Source: Prorocentrum cordatum
Lineage: Eukaryota; Sar; Dinophyceae; Prorocentrales; Prorocentraceae
Assembly (NCBI GenBank): GCA_963575745.1
Contig: CAUYUJ010020738.1
Span: 81,014-145,013, forward strand
Direction of reading: 5' to 3'
DNA length: 64,000 bases
Shown: piece after piece, positions 55,663 to 64,000 of the stretch
How positions within the stretch are numbered: the stretch's first letter is position 1
How the letters are laid out: every line of letters begins with the position of its first letter
The notes under the pieces: generated by a model
The model's input: only the letters and a program-made list of their open reading frames with translations
What the model was told of the DNA's origin: nothing
The model's database searches: none
Position numbers and translations under genes: made by a program

Positions 55663-56353
55663 GTGCCTGAGAGGGCGGGCGGACAGGCGCGGGCGAGGAA
55701 GAGCGCCAGCTACCATGCGAGACGCTTGAGGAAAGAACGGGCGGCGCAAGCTGTGAAGCACGCCGTCGACACCTCGACGGACGCCCTGGCTATCGACTTC
55801 GGCGCGGCTGGACTTGCGGCCCAGAGTTGGCCTCCAGGCTGGAGGCGCTAGGCCGCGCCGCGGCTCTCCATCGAAGCGTGGATGCGCGTTTGGGGTGCCA
55901 TCATCATCGGCTCGGCGACGCCCTACGTGCGTTGGCTGCGCTGGCGCATGTCCCCGCGGAGTGGTTGCTGCGCTGCTGCGCTGCCAAGGCGGCCGGTGGC
56001 CGCGCCCAGCACGAGGCGTGGTCCAGGGGCGCCGTGCACTCGGAGAAGCGCGTCGAGGGCGCCGCGGAACCGAACGCGGCCTCGCTGGAAGCGCCGCACC
56101 CCCAGCCGTTGGCGGTCGGGCTGGCGCCAAGCGCGCGGCTGAGAGCGACCAGGCCGGCGCCCTATTCGGAGCCCTCGGCGTCGAGGCTGTGGGCGACGCG
56201 CGCGCTGCGCGGCCGCCCCGCGCCGTCTCGGCGGTCGAGCTCGCGCAGCCCCTGGCGGTGCGGATGGAGCCGCCCCCTGTGCTCGGCGAGCAACTCGGCA
56301 TGGCGGCCGACGCCCAGCTCGCGCTGTCTGACTCGCCAGGTGGTTTGTGTTGA
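55663..56353 (+). CDS. Unrecognised GC-rich coding-like region
   Basis: Protein-like text runs across three shifted frames: HARRLRKERAAQAVKHAVDT then DALAIDFGAAGLAAQ (55705-55830), SRLEALGRAAALHRSVDARL then LGDALRALAALAHVPAEWLL (55830-55975), and VSAVELAQPLAVRMEPPPVL to SDSPGGLC at stop 56351. Ala/Leu/Arg-rich helices predominate. It may be a decayed or intron-interrupted gene. No family recognised. Confidence 0.3.
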
Positions 56354-56691
56354 AAGAACGCGTTATCCTGTCGGCCCCGAAGCCCCGCTCTCTTTTGATG
56401 TCTCTCTCCCTTCATATTATCCCCTCTCGCGTTTCATGGGATTCGTATTGAACTGATGTTTATATTTGCTTGAGGTAGCTATTTGCTATTTTGCATCGCT
56501 CGCCTCGTAGCATCGCTCGCTTGCTGCGCGCTTCGTTTCGAGTCGACTCGAGAGATTATGGCTTCTGGCGCGGGAGCCAAGGAAAGAAGAGGACCGCTTC
56601 CCTAGGGCGGACGCCCTCGCCGCCATAGCCCGCTGCGGAGCCAGGGGGGGGGGGGGGGGCGCTGTGCTCACTCTCTCCCTCGGTTCCGCAG

Positions 56692-56706
56692 TGGTAGCGG
56701 AGCGCG
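56692..56706 (+). promoter_or_regulatory. Copia-2 primer-binding site
   Basis: TGGTAGCGGAGCGCG directly after TTCCGCAG, matching copia-1 (TTCCGCCA then TGGTAGCGGAGAGC). It marks the left LTR end. Confidence 0.75.
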
Positions 56707-56788
56707 CTGGAGCGCGCGCGGGCTGCTGGGCATCAGCGGCTGAGATCTACGAGAGTGGAGTTGTCGTGGGGGAGAAGTTCTACGAGCA

Positions 56789-57760
56789 GTGCGAGTACTG
56801 CGAGGATTGGGGATGGAGCGTGGCAATGCTACATCTCTCGGGCAGCGGCGACCGGCTATGGGAAGTGGCATCCTGAGCCCGGACGCGCCGCCGCTGCGAC
56901 CAGCTGGGTCGCGAGAGCGGTGGTCAAGGATATCGACTACGTACATGGCGGGGCCGCCGACAGCGAACCGCGACTTGGAAGGAATTCCAACGGGGGATGG
57001 TTCGGCGAGTCGCTGGAGGCGGTGCAAGAGAGATGCGGCTCTGTGGATAGAAGGCATCAACTTAGACGTGAGTTGGAGTTGGGCCGCCCGCGTGGCCAGG
57101 TGTTTGACAGGGCCCGCGAAGACGCTCGGCGAGTCCATCCCAATGGAGGAGTTGCGACCCAAGCAGTGGCGGTGGATCGTAGACCAGGAGGCATTCGAGG
57201 ACGAAGACGAGAGAGGTCACTGGGAGGAGGCTGACCGTATGGCGGGCATCAACAAGCTGATGGAGGTGCTCGCGACCATGGGAGTGGATGAGCCGACGTG
57301 CAGGGGGCAGGTGATGACGTACTTCTACAAGCAGCTGCACCGGAGAGCCGGTGAGGATTTGAATTCGTGGATGATCAGGTTCGGCGAGGCTCGGAGCCAA
57401 TTGGACGAGGAAGAGGTCGCACTGCCGCCGAGGACGGCGGGTTGGTGGCTCATAGAGAAGACCGGGCTCAACGACGCACTTAAGAGCATGCTGATGACAT
57501 CCACGGGAGGAAGCATGGAGTTGCGAGAAGTGGTGCCAGCTATGATGAGGGTTTTCCCAACCTGCACATGTATGAGAGGAGATCGTCTGGATTCGATCGA
57601 GGACGGTTCAGTCGAGGTGCAGGCGCGGCGCTGTTCGAAAAAGATCGTTCGGAAGTTTAACAGAGGCGAAAATCACGGAGGATCTGGACGGTCTAAGCCA
57701 GCTCGACGAAGGCGAGCTCGAGGCGCTTTCGGCGGAGGCCGACACATACGATGGCGATGA
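56789..57760 (+). CDS. gag: Copia-2 Gag
   Basis: A 323-residue frame beginning about 85 bases after the primer site. After an Arg-rich start, residues 76-115 read RCKRDAALWIEGINLDVSWS then AARVARCLTGPAK, and residues 180-235 contain TYFYKQLHRRAGEDLNSWMI then RFGEARSQLDEEEV. These are helical Gag core segments (the Q/Y-x-Y-x-x-L-x-R-x-x-x-E-x-x-x-x-W region is typical of Ty1/copia Gag). The frame ends in a basic Gly/Arg tail at 57760. The next frame is already open upstream of 57760 (LSQLDEGELEALSAEADTYD near 57697), so a frameshift, natural or by decay, joins Gag to Pol. Confidence 0.75.
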   Translation: MRVLRGLGMERGNATSLGQRRPAMGSGILSPDAPPLRPAGSRERWSRISTTYMAGPPTANRDLEGIPTGDGSASRWRRCKRDAALWIEGINLDVSWSWAARVARCLTGPAKTLGESIPMEELRPKQWRWIVDQEAFEDEDERGHWEEADRMAGINKLMEVLATMGVDEPTCRGQVMTYFYKQLHRRAGEDLNSWMIRFGEARSQLDEEEVALPPRTAGWWLIEKTGLNDALKSMLMTSTGGSMELREVVPAMMRVFPTCTCMRGDRLDSIEDGSVEVQARRCSKKIVRKFNRGENHGGSGRSKPARRRRARGAFGGGRHIRWR

Positions 57761-57782
57761 CGAGACCGAGGTCGGCGAGGAG

Positions 57783-59444
57783 GTGTTGACGATGGAGCAA
57801 GCCGTGGACCTCGAAGGTGCGCTGACGGCCGAGCTTGAGGCGCTCTCAACGGTGCTCGAGGAGGCGGAGAACGACCCAGAGCTGACGCAGGAACTCGAGA
57901 ACCTGGAGAACGGCGTCGAGGCGCTGATGGAAGGGCCCATCACAGTCAGAGAGAGCAAGAAACGCGTGAAGGAGCTCCGGAAGGATCGGAAGTTCGGCAA
58001 AGGAGGCTCCAAAGGTGGAAGCTCGATCAGTGGCAGGCGCTTTACGGGCAAGGGTGGCACCGACAAGAAGAACACGGAGTGCCGCGCATGCGGCGAGAAG
58101 GGCCACTGGGCCGGCGACGCGTGCTGCCCCAAGCTGAAGGACTGGAAGCTCGAGCAGGCCAAGAAGAGGCTCCAGAATAGGGTCAAGCCGAAGGACGCCC
58201 TGGTGGTCGACTTGCTTGGCGGCCTGGAGACAGCGCAGCAGTTCAAGGTGGATTCCTTCGAGGCGCTGGCGGTGGAGGTCACGACCGATGAATCTTCCTC
58301 GCGAATCGGGGTCGCCGATCCGCTCAAGGAGGTTCTCCTGTCGTCAGCGTCGATCGGTGGGCAAGGAAACGATGGCACTCTGGATTCAGCCTGCAACAGC
58401 TCGGTGTCGGGCGAGGTCAACGCGAAGCGGATCGATGACCGGCGTCGGGAGCTCGGGATTGCCGAGTACATCCAGAAGGAGCCGCAGATCGAGATCTTCA
58501 GGTTCGGGAACGGCGAGAAGCAGGTCTCCCAGGAGAAGTGGACGGTGCCGGTGTCGGTGTTCGGCGCGGACGCGCACCTCGCCTTCTCCGTGATCACGGG
58601 CTCGGTGTCGCAGCTGCTGACCGGCGAGGGCGCGCTGAGAGCCATGGGGGCCGATGTTGACTTCGAGGAGGACTTGTTCGCGTCCAAGAAGTTGGGGACC
58701 AAGCCGATGAAGCTCAACGAGACAGAAGGCGGCCATTACTCCATGCCGGTCTTTCCCAGAGAAGGTTGGCAGCCGCCCGCGCTGGTAAAGGGCTCTGTTG
58801 GCGAGACGGTGTTCAGGGTGCTGTCAAAGGTCAAGGAAGTGTTGATGACGCTGAAGTCGGAGATGGCTGCGCGAGAAGCTGACCGAGCTGCGTCTCTCGA
58901 TCGACAGGTGGTCGAAGCGGACGCGGCCTGGGTCCCCGAGGACGACGTGGACTACTGGGACATGCCGACCGGCGAGGCGGACGTCTCCGGTCTGGAGATG
59001 CGGGGGCGCCAGGATGCTGACGCGAAGGCGCTCAAGGTCTCGATGGCTGGAGGCCCAAGCTGGTGTTCGGCCCGAGCTCGGGGGACATTCTGCGCGGACA
59101 CGGGCGACGTCATCGAGGAACTGCGCTGGGTACAAGGTTTACACAGCGAGGATTTGTTCGAGCGGATTGACCCGCCACAGAACATCGCGACGAGGCTCTA
59201 TTGGGAGTCTGAGGAGGAGCGCCCGCGACCGTCGAGCACTTCGGACGACCGTCCTCTACTTCGAGATCGCGAGCAGTTATTTCGGGTGCCGCGAGAAGTT
59301 CTGGAAGACAGGGCCGAGGTCCTGGAAGTCACGAGGGCGAGGCGCGTAGAGACGGAGACCTTGGTGGACAGGCTGATGGAGGCAGGAAGCCGACAGAGGA
59401 GGCGAACCGTTCAAGAAGAAGGCGAAGCATTGGTCAGTGTCTGA
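57783..59444 (+). CDS. pol: Copia-2 zinc knuckle and protease
   Basis: An acidic helical start (ALTAELEALSTVLEEAENDP) is followed by a Gly/Lys linker. Then comes a CCHC knuckle CRACGEKGHWAGDACC (residues 100-115: Cys100, Cys103, His108, Cys114, spacing 2-4-5). The aspartic protease active site is GTLDSACNSSVSG (Asp201); many copia elements of this group have the same D-S/T-A-C form instead of DSG. The following region (PVSVFGADAHLAFSVITGSV) fits the protease flap and C-terminal strands. The rest to TGA 59442 is an acidic, Arg-rich linker. The same frame continues open after that TGA. Confidence 0.8.
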   Translation: MLTMEQAVDLEGALTAELEALSTVLEEAENDPELTQELENLENGVEALMEGPITVRESKKRVKELRKDRKFGKGGSKGGSSISGRRFTGKGGTDKKNTECRACGEKGHWAGDACCPKLKDWKLEQAKKRLQNRVKPKDALVVDLLGGLETAQQFKVDSFEALAVEVTTDESSSRIGVADPLKEVLLSSASIGGQGNDGTLDSACNSSVSGEVNAKRIDDRRRELGIAEYIQKEPQIEIFRFGNGEKQVSQEKWTVPVSVFGADAHLAFSVITGSVSQLLTGEGALRAMGADVDFEEDLFASKKLGTKPMKLNETEGGHYSMPVFPREGWQPPALVKGSVGETVFRVLSKVKEVLMTLKSEMAAREADRAASLDRQVVEADAAWVPEDDVDYWDMPTGEADVSGLEMRGRQDADAKALKVSMAGGPSWCSARARGTFCADTGDVIEELRWVQGLHSEDLFERIDPPQNIATRLYWESEEERPRPSSTSDDRPLLRDREQLFRVPREVLEDRAEVLEVTRARRVETETLVDRLMEAGSRQRRRTVQEEGEALVSV

Positions 59445-60569
59445 GTCGAACCGGGACCCCCGGCATCGGGAGCTTCGAGCAGTGCAGCGCCAGGGACCCC
59501 CGGGTCATCGATAGCAGCGTTAGGAGGGTCAAGAAGACGTATGTGGGTGCTCCCCGGACTAGGAGTTCGCAACAAGGGGGGGCTGGTGGACTACATCAGA
59601 GATCACAACATCCCGACGGACGGCAACCCCGAGCTGATGACCATGCCAGCGCTGAAGAACGCCGCCTACGCCTATGACGAGGTCCTGTTTGCACGAGGTG
59701 GTCTGGTTGGACCTGGAAGGCCCGTCCTACCTGGTGGAGCTGGACCGCGACCGCCACCTTTCGACCCCCGGGCTCGACCGGCGGCGCGAGGACCATCGGC
59801 GCTGTCAAGGTGGCTGTTTGGTGCGGCAATGGTGGGCATGGCAATGCCGATGAGGATCCAGAAGGAAGTGAATTTCGTTTCCGAGACGGACATGACACCG
59901 CATAGCAGCAGCATGAAGAAGGGCACCCGGACGCTCGTGAAGGATCAGTTGGAGTCGTTGAAGCGCGATCTCTACATCATGAAGGTGGAACCCGAGAAGT
60001 ACTTTGAGGAGTGCGGCCCGAAGTTAGGATCTTGGGAGAAGGAGTGTGAAATCGCAGTCAGCGAGGCCACGAAGGTGAACCCTTGGGCCCTAGAGATCTT
60101 CACGGCGAAGGAGGCGATCATAAAGGAGGCGGTAGCGCAGGGCTTGGCCTCTATGAGGAGCATCTCTTTGGAGTTCGGCGATGATCTGAGGAATCCCAAG
60201 AGGTGGAAGGAGGTACTGAAGGAGTTGGAGGTCAAGCAACCGAAGTTCGCGATGATGGCGTTTCCGTGCAGCCCGTGGAGCAATTTGACTTACTTTCAGA
60301 AGGACCAAATCAAGGCTCGGGAACGGCAGTTCTATGATCGGCCGTTCCTGCGCTTTGTTCGTGACGTGGCTCGGCTTGTGGATGCGTACGGTGCTGCGTG
60401 GATGGTCGAGAATCCTCGAGGTACTAGAGCTTGGAGCGAACCCGAACTTCGAGATCTTTGTCGTCGAGGACGTGTTGGTCATGTGGATCAGTGTATGTAT
60501 GGGCTTACGTCAGCTGGCGGCCTACCACATCGGAAGCCGACGAAGTTCGTGGCGTCGCATGATGAGTAG
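59445..60569 (+). CDS. Copia-2 methyltransferase-like domain
   Basis: Same frame as the protease. Counting from the codon at 59541, residues 185-190 read EIFTAK, residues 205-222 MRSISLEFGDDLRNPKRW, residues 236-250 AMMAFPCSPWSNL, residues 270-286 RFVRDVARLVDAYGAAW, and residues 288-299 MVENPRGTRAWS. They end with DQCMYGLTSAGG and KPTKFVAS. The order F-x-x-K (motif I position), a D-D pair, PC-x-x-WS (the proline-cysteine of motif IV) and ENP (motif VI position) is the layout of a SAM-dependent C5-cytosine-type methyltransferase fold. I recognise this as a recurrent block of dinoflagellate copia polyproteins. Whether it is catalytic is not known. The SAM-binding glycines of motif I are not evident. 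Confidence 0.55.
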   Translation, partial: VEPGPPASGASSSAAPGTPGSSIAALGGSRRRMWVLPGLGVRNKGGLVDYIRDHNIPTDGNPELMTMPALKNAAYAYDEVLFARGGLVGPGRPVLPGGAGPRPPPFDPRARPAARGPSALSRWLFGAAMVGMAMPMRIQKEVNFVSETDMTPHSSSMKKGTRTLVKDQLESLKRDLYIMKVEPEKYFEECGPKLGSWEKECEIAVSEATKVNPWALEIFTAKEAIIKEAVAQGLASMRSISLEFGDDLRNPKRWKEVLKELEVKQPKFAMMAFPCSPWSNLTYFQKDQIKARERQFYDRPFLRFVRDVARLVDAYGAAWMVENPRGTRAWSEPELRDLCRRGRVGHVDQCMYGLTSAGGLPHRKPTKFVASHDE

Positions 60570-60616
60570 TTGGTAGATTTGAAGACGAGGCGCGACGGTG
60601 GTCACGTACATGATCT

Positions 60617-61560
60617 ATGGGAGGCACGCAAGTCACGAACAGGACGGGACACTACCCCGAGGAGCTGGCGAAGATCATCATGAAGGGTGTGAGGATGCTG
60701 TGCGATTCCAAGGAGGTGCTCAATGCCGACGAGGAGCTCGAGTACTGGTCGGACGTGGACCACGAGGAGCTAGACGATCGTGGTATCGTGGATTTCCCAG
60801 CGACGGAGAAGACGGATGAGCCGGGTAATCCCAAGGCGATGAAGATTTCGAAGGAGGTGCAGAATGTTGTCTTGCGAGTTCACAAGGACCTTCGACATCC
60901 ATCACGGGATCAATTGGTTCGAGCGTTTCGAGCTTGCGGAGCTAGCGATGAGGCCATCGCGGCGGCGAATGAACAATTGAAATGCCCCATTTGTCACGAG
61001 ATGAACCGACCTGCTGTTGGTCATGCTCGATTTCCCGCACGGCTGAAGGAGGTTCACGAGTTCGGCGATCAGATTGCGATCGACCTCTTTACAGTTCACA
61101 CCAACTCAGGCCGGGCCCAGGAGATGCTCAACGTTGTGGACATCAAGACAGGCTTCCAGGTTGTGTGTCCCATTAAGAGCAAGCACCCGGGGATCGTGGC
61201 GCACTCGCTGGAGTTGGCGGGTTTCAGTTGGGCTGGAGTTCCTAAGTCTTTGGTGGCGGACAACGGGGGCGAGTTCTATAAGGAGGTGGCCCGACTTCTT
61301 TCGGGGTGCGGTGTCCACGTGTGGTTTATTGCTGTCGAGGCGCCGTGGCAGAATGGGATGTGCGAACGAGCCGGAGGTGAATGGGGAGTTCTCTGGAAGG
61401 CAAGCACGACCGAGACGGAGATCGAGACGGATTTGGAGATCTCCGCGGCGTCGGCGATGATAACATGGGCGAAGAATCAGCGTATCAGTGAGTCGGGCTA
61501 CTCCCCGGCACAACTTGTCCTCGGGCGATCTCAGGAGCTGCCTTGGGGGCTGGCCCGAAG
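60617..61560 (+). CDS. pol: Copia-2 integrase
   Basis: Residues counted from the start at 60617. The zinc-binding HHCC is VHKDLRHPSRDQL (His89, His94) and KCPICHEMNRP (Cys123, Cys126). The catalytic triad is complete: IAIDLFTV (Asp156), VADNGGEFYKE (Asp215) and WQNGMCERAGG (Glu250), with 34 residues between the last two. This is the copia/retroviral DDE integrase that inserts the cDNA. The extension AMITWAKNQRISESGYSPAQ LVLGRSQELPWG is the normal continuation (N-x-x-x-x-x-G-x-SP-x-Q-x-x-x-G). It is cut at about 61560 by repeat sequence. It is in a different frame from the domain upstream; GHYPEELAKI at residues 11-20 is the usual connector. Confidence 0.9.
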
Positions 61561-62690
61561 AGAGCCCCGAGACGGCCGATTGCGGGCCCCAAGAAGGCCC
61601 CAAGGGGGCCCAAGGGACAGCCACGTGGGCCCCTCGTGCATGACAGGTTTTGTAAGCGAACGTTCTTGTATATGACGCGTCTCGTATGCGAGTAAGATTA
61701 TAGATGGCCCCTCGGATCCGAAGCAGGCCCGACCACTGGCGATTTGTTCGGACGTCTCTGCCGGATGCCCTCTGACCAGAATCCCACCGGGCGTCTGGGC
61801 GCAGCTTGTCTACAGTGTGCGCTTTCCGATCGTGTTTTTTTTGTTTGGTCCAACTTGTGGATGAGTTTTCCCCTCCCTCTCCCCCCCTCCCCCCTGGGTC
61901 CGGACGGGGGGGCGGGGGGGCGCCGGGGCGTCCAAGATGGACCGAGGTAGCTCTAAGATGGCCTCTGAGAGCCCAAGATGACATCCAGGATGGGTTAAGA
62001 TGGCTAAATATTGTTTCCAAGATGCTTCAGAATGCCAAAAGATCGCCCCAAGACGGGTTCAAATGGCTTTGGGGTCTCCAGACGACGCCCTCAACAGGCC
62101 GCAATCTTCCCCAAACCTAAATGTAATCGGTGTTGTTTGACCTTTCGCCCTGTCGATTCCGGGAAGCCTCGAGAAGGTTCCAAGATGGCCCAAGGCCCAG
62201 GGGGGCTCCAAGACAGCTCCAAGAGCGCCCTAAGAGCCTAAGAGGGCCCCAAGAGGCGAGCATAGGGGCTCTTGAGGCGCAGGGCGAATTACCCCCCTGG
62301 GTGACCAACGCGCATTTTGAAGACCGCGTTGGCTTTCAAGGACGTTTGCTTTTCGAAGGTAACTTTGGGGAGCTGTTGGACCAAGAGGGCTCCGAGATGG
62401 CCCCGCGCGATTCAAAATTGCATCGGGGATGGCGCGATATTGCCTCCAAGAGACCCTGCCGCTCCACGACGGGTGCAAGTGGCCTTGGGGCTTCGCCAGG
62501 GCGCCCCCGAGATGCCCAAATCCTTCCCAAACCTTGAGCCAATCAGTGAGTTTGGCTCTTTTGCAAGCTCGCTTCCGATAGCCCATGCTTCAAGATAGCT
62601 CCAAGAGGGCCCAGAGGAGGACCAAGAGGGGCCCAAGAGGCCTCCGAGACAGCCCCAGGAGCGCACCCGAGTGCCCCAAGAGGCGATCTT
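61561..62690. repeat. CCAAGAGGCC-type minisatellite, second large block
   Basis: Degenerate repeats of GGGCCCCAAGAGGCC / CCAAGATGGCC at 61580-61620, 61930-62090, 62160-62270 and 62580-62690, mixed with unique-looking pieces (61630-61930 without recognised gene). The motif CCAAACCT...TTTGGCT-like occurs at 62111-62145 and 62527-62560. It truncates copia-2. Confidence 0.8.
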
Positions 62691-62963
62691 AGGAACTGTA
62701 GACGGGCAGCGCTAACTGACCCCCCCCCCCATCTTTGATCAGCGCACAGACAGTGATAACGCATTCGCACAGGTTTTGTTTGCGTTGAGCTTGTCGGGGG
62801 CCTCTGCGGGAGCCCTTTGGCGCAATAGGGCTCCAAGGTGACCCCAGATGCTTTAATGCAGCTGCAAATGCGACATCCACTCGCGATGCCCCACGACCAT
62901 CACATTTTGGACACCCCCAGGAGGCCCCGCCCAAGGGGCCCTCAGAGGCCCCCCAGACCCCCT
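62691..62963. other. Unrecognised sequence
   Basis: Contains a C run at 62720-62728 and GGCCCC-rich text near 62920. No gene. Confidence 0.5.
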
Positions 62964-63232
62964 TAGGCGACAATTGAATTTTCCGCCGGCCGAGGGCGCA
63001 ACCTATGGCACAACCGCCAGGCGACAGCTTTATGTTCGGCCAGCCGGGGGCGCGATCTATGGCGCAACAGTTAGGCGACATCTGTATTATCGTTGATCGA
63101 GGGCGCAACCTATGGCGCAATCCGTCGGAGGCCGTTGTAGTCTCGACGACCGATGGCGCACCCTGTGCCGCAACCAAGAGGAAGCTGTCTTTTTCTCGGC
63201 GGTCGAGGGCGCAACCTATGGCGCAACGCAAG
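62964..63232. repeat. 54-bp tandem array
   Basis: Five imperfect units. Each has AGGCGACA-like text followed by CGAGGGCGCAACCTATGGCG CAAC. The recurring GGGCGCAACCTATGG core starts near 62994, 63047, 63099, 63152 and 63207. Because 54 is divisible by three, an 18-residue repeat is open on the reverse strand. Confidence 0.85.
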
Positions 63233-64000
63233 GCCGAACCAACAGTGATTGTGCAATGGGTTCATGTTGATGTGTACGGGGGCATATGTTCGGTGCCGCC
63301 CTCACGATACAACACACGCAATGCACTTGTTCAGATGTGTGTATGTGTTGCGCTCGATAGTGTCCTTTCCACGTGTCAACGTTGCAACGCGTGCGGGTCT
63401 ATGTATCTACACTTCTATATGTGTACATATATGCGTTCGTGTGATGTATGTATGTATACATATATATATGTGTATGTGCGTGTGTCTATTCGTGTTTATA
63501 GTTATGTGTATGTGCGTGTATACCCATGCATGCGACTTTACATATTGTATATGCGTGTATATGTGTATGTACATGTGTGCATGTATGTGTATATGCGTGT
63601 TTACCCATGTGCATGGTAGAACCCGCGCGGCGCAGTCAACATGGTGCCATGGGCTAAATTATCCTTTTGATAAAATGTAACATCATATTATGTTGCGCCA
63701 TGAAGAATGCAGCGTGGACAATGGGCGGGGGGGTGGGCTCATGCATGGACACGACGCAGTCGCTGATGAGGAACATGGGAACATGGCAGTTTCCATTGAT
63801 CGAGACGATCGCGCTCGCAGGCCACTCCCGGTGTTTTATCGCGCACGTCAGGGACATTCTTGATTTGCCCATCGCATAGAGCGCACGCATGCTCCGCATG
63901 CGCCGCCACGGGCATTTATTGCACATCACGAGTATCGAGGCAATTAAGGAGTCAATGGTAGATTCAGGGATAATCCGGTACTCTGGCAAACTTAGTGGAT
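63233..64000. other. TG/TA-rich sequence and unrecognised end
   Basis: 63400-63620 is an irregular TGTATATG/TGCGTGT simple repeat. 63620-64000 has balanced composition with short frames on both strands (63667-63879 +, 63654-63989 -) and no recognisable product. Confidence 0.6.

Larger units (their letters stand above)
56644..61560 (+). mobile_element. Copia-2, truncated Ty1/copia element with methyltransferase-like domain
   Basis: The order is primer-binding site, Gag, zinc knuckle, protease, methyltransferase-like domain, integrase. All are + strand. Reverse transcriptase, RNase H and a right LTR are absent. At about 61560 the integrase text gives way to CCAAGAGGCC-type minisatellite. The left LTR must end at about 56690 (TTCCGCA), but its start cannot be placed without a second copy. 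Reading is open from 57783 to 60569 apart from one TGA at 59442. Confidence 0.88.

Overview
The window looks like nuclear DNA of a dinoflagellate or close relative. This is an inference from its GC-rich composition, the wording of its copia and LINE polyproteins (for example the Gag motif PPTWDGK, the pre-integrase box ending in GRGRDRP, and the integrase and RNase H blocks), abundant microsatellites, and the absence of any bacterial gene or operon structure. I recognise no intact housekeeping gene. Nearly everything identifiable is a retroelement in some state of decay, or tandem repeat. Several open frames with no recognisable family are reported at low confidence.

Layout. 1-3180: unrecognised sequence, a pyrimidine-rich tract, a CCAAGAGGCC-type minisatellite and a T/TA tract. 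3181-10543: an APE-type LINE (LINE-A) split by a complete-ended Ty1/copia element (copia-1, 3537-9010, 130-bp LTRs, 5-bp target duplication GTTTC). 10544-15500: unrecognised sequence with a 207-bp fold-back element (12383-12589) and tandem duplications. 15.6-20.0 kb: a Gag remnant, an unrecognised ORF and a broken integrase (copia-3 remnants). 20-29.9 kb: sparse region with unrecognised ORFs and a perfect 24-bp hairpin at 25739-25792. 29.9-36.6 kb: duplicated 3' tails of a second LINE (LINE-C) separated by microsatellites, then a possible retroelement ORF1. 37.5-41.1 kb: LINE-B (endonuclease, linker, reverse transcriptase). 41133-53781: a 12.6-kb inverted block of about 100 satellite units of about 100 bp, with near-identical 300-bp inverted termini. 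53.8-54.2 kb: what looks like the missing zinc-finger end of LINE-B. 56.7-61.6 kb: copia-2 (Gag, protease, a methyltransferase-like domain, integrase), truncated before its reverse transcriptase. 61.6-64 kb: the CCAAGAGGCC-type repeat again, a 54-bp tandem array and TG/TA-rich sequence.

How the parts relate. The history is nested. Copia-1 jumped into LINE-A. The satellite block separates LINE-B reverse transcriptase from a LINE-type zinc finger. Copia-2 is cut off by the minisatellite family that also occurs at 2.3 kb and 47.2 kb. The most unusual objects are the mirrored satellite block with its conserved 20-bp hairpin modules, and the methyltransferase-like domain inside copia-2.
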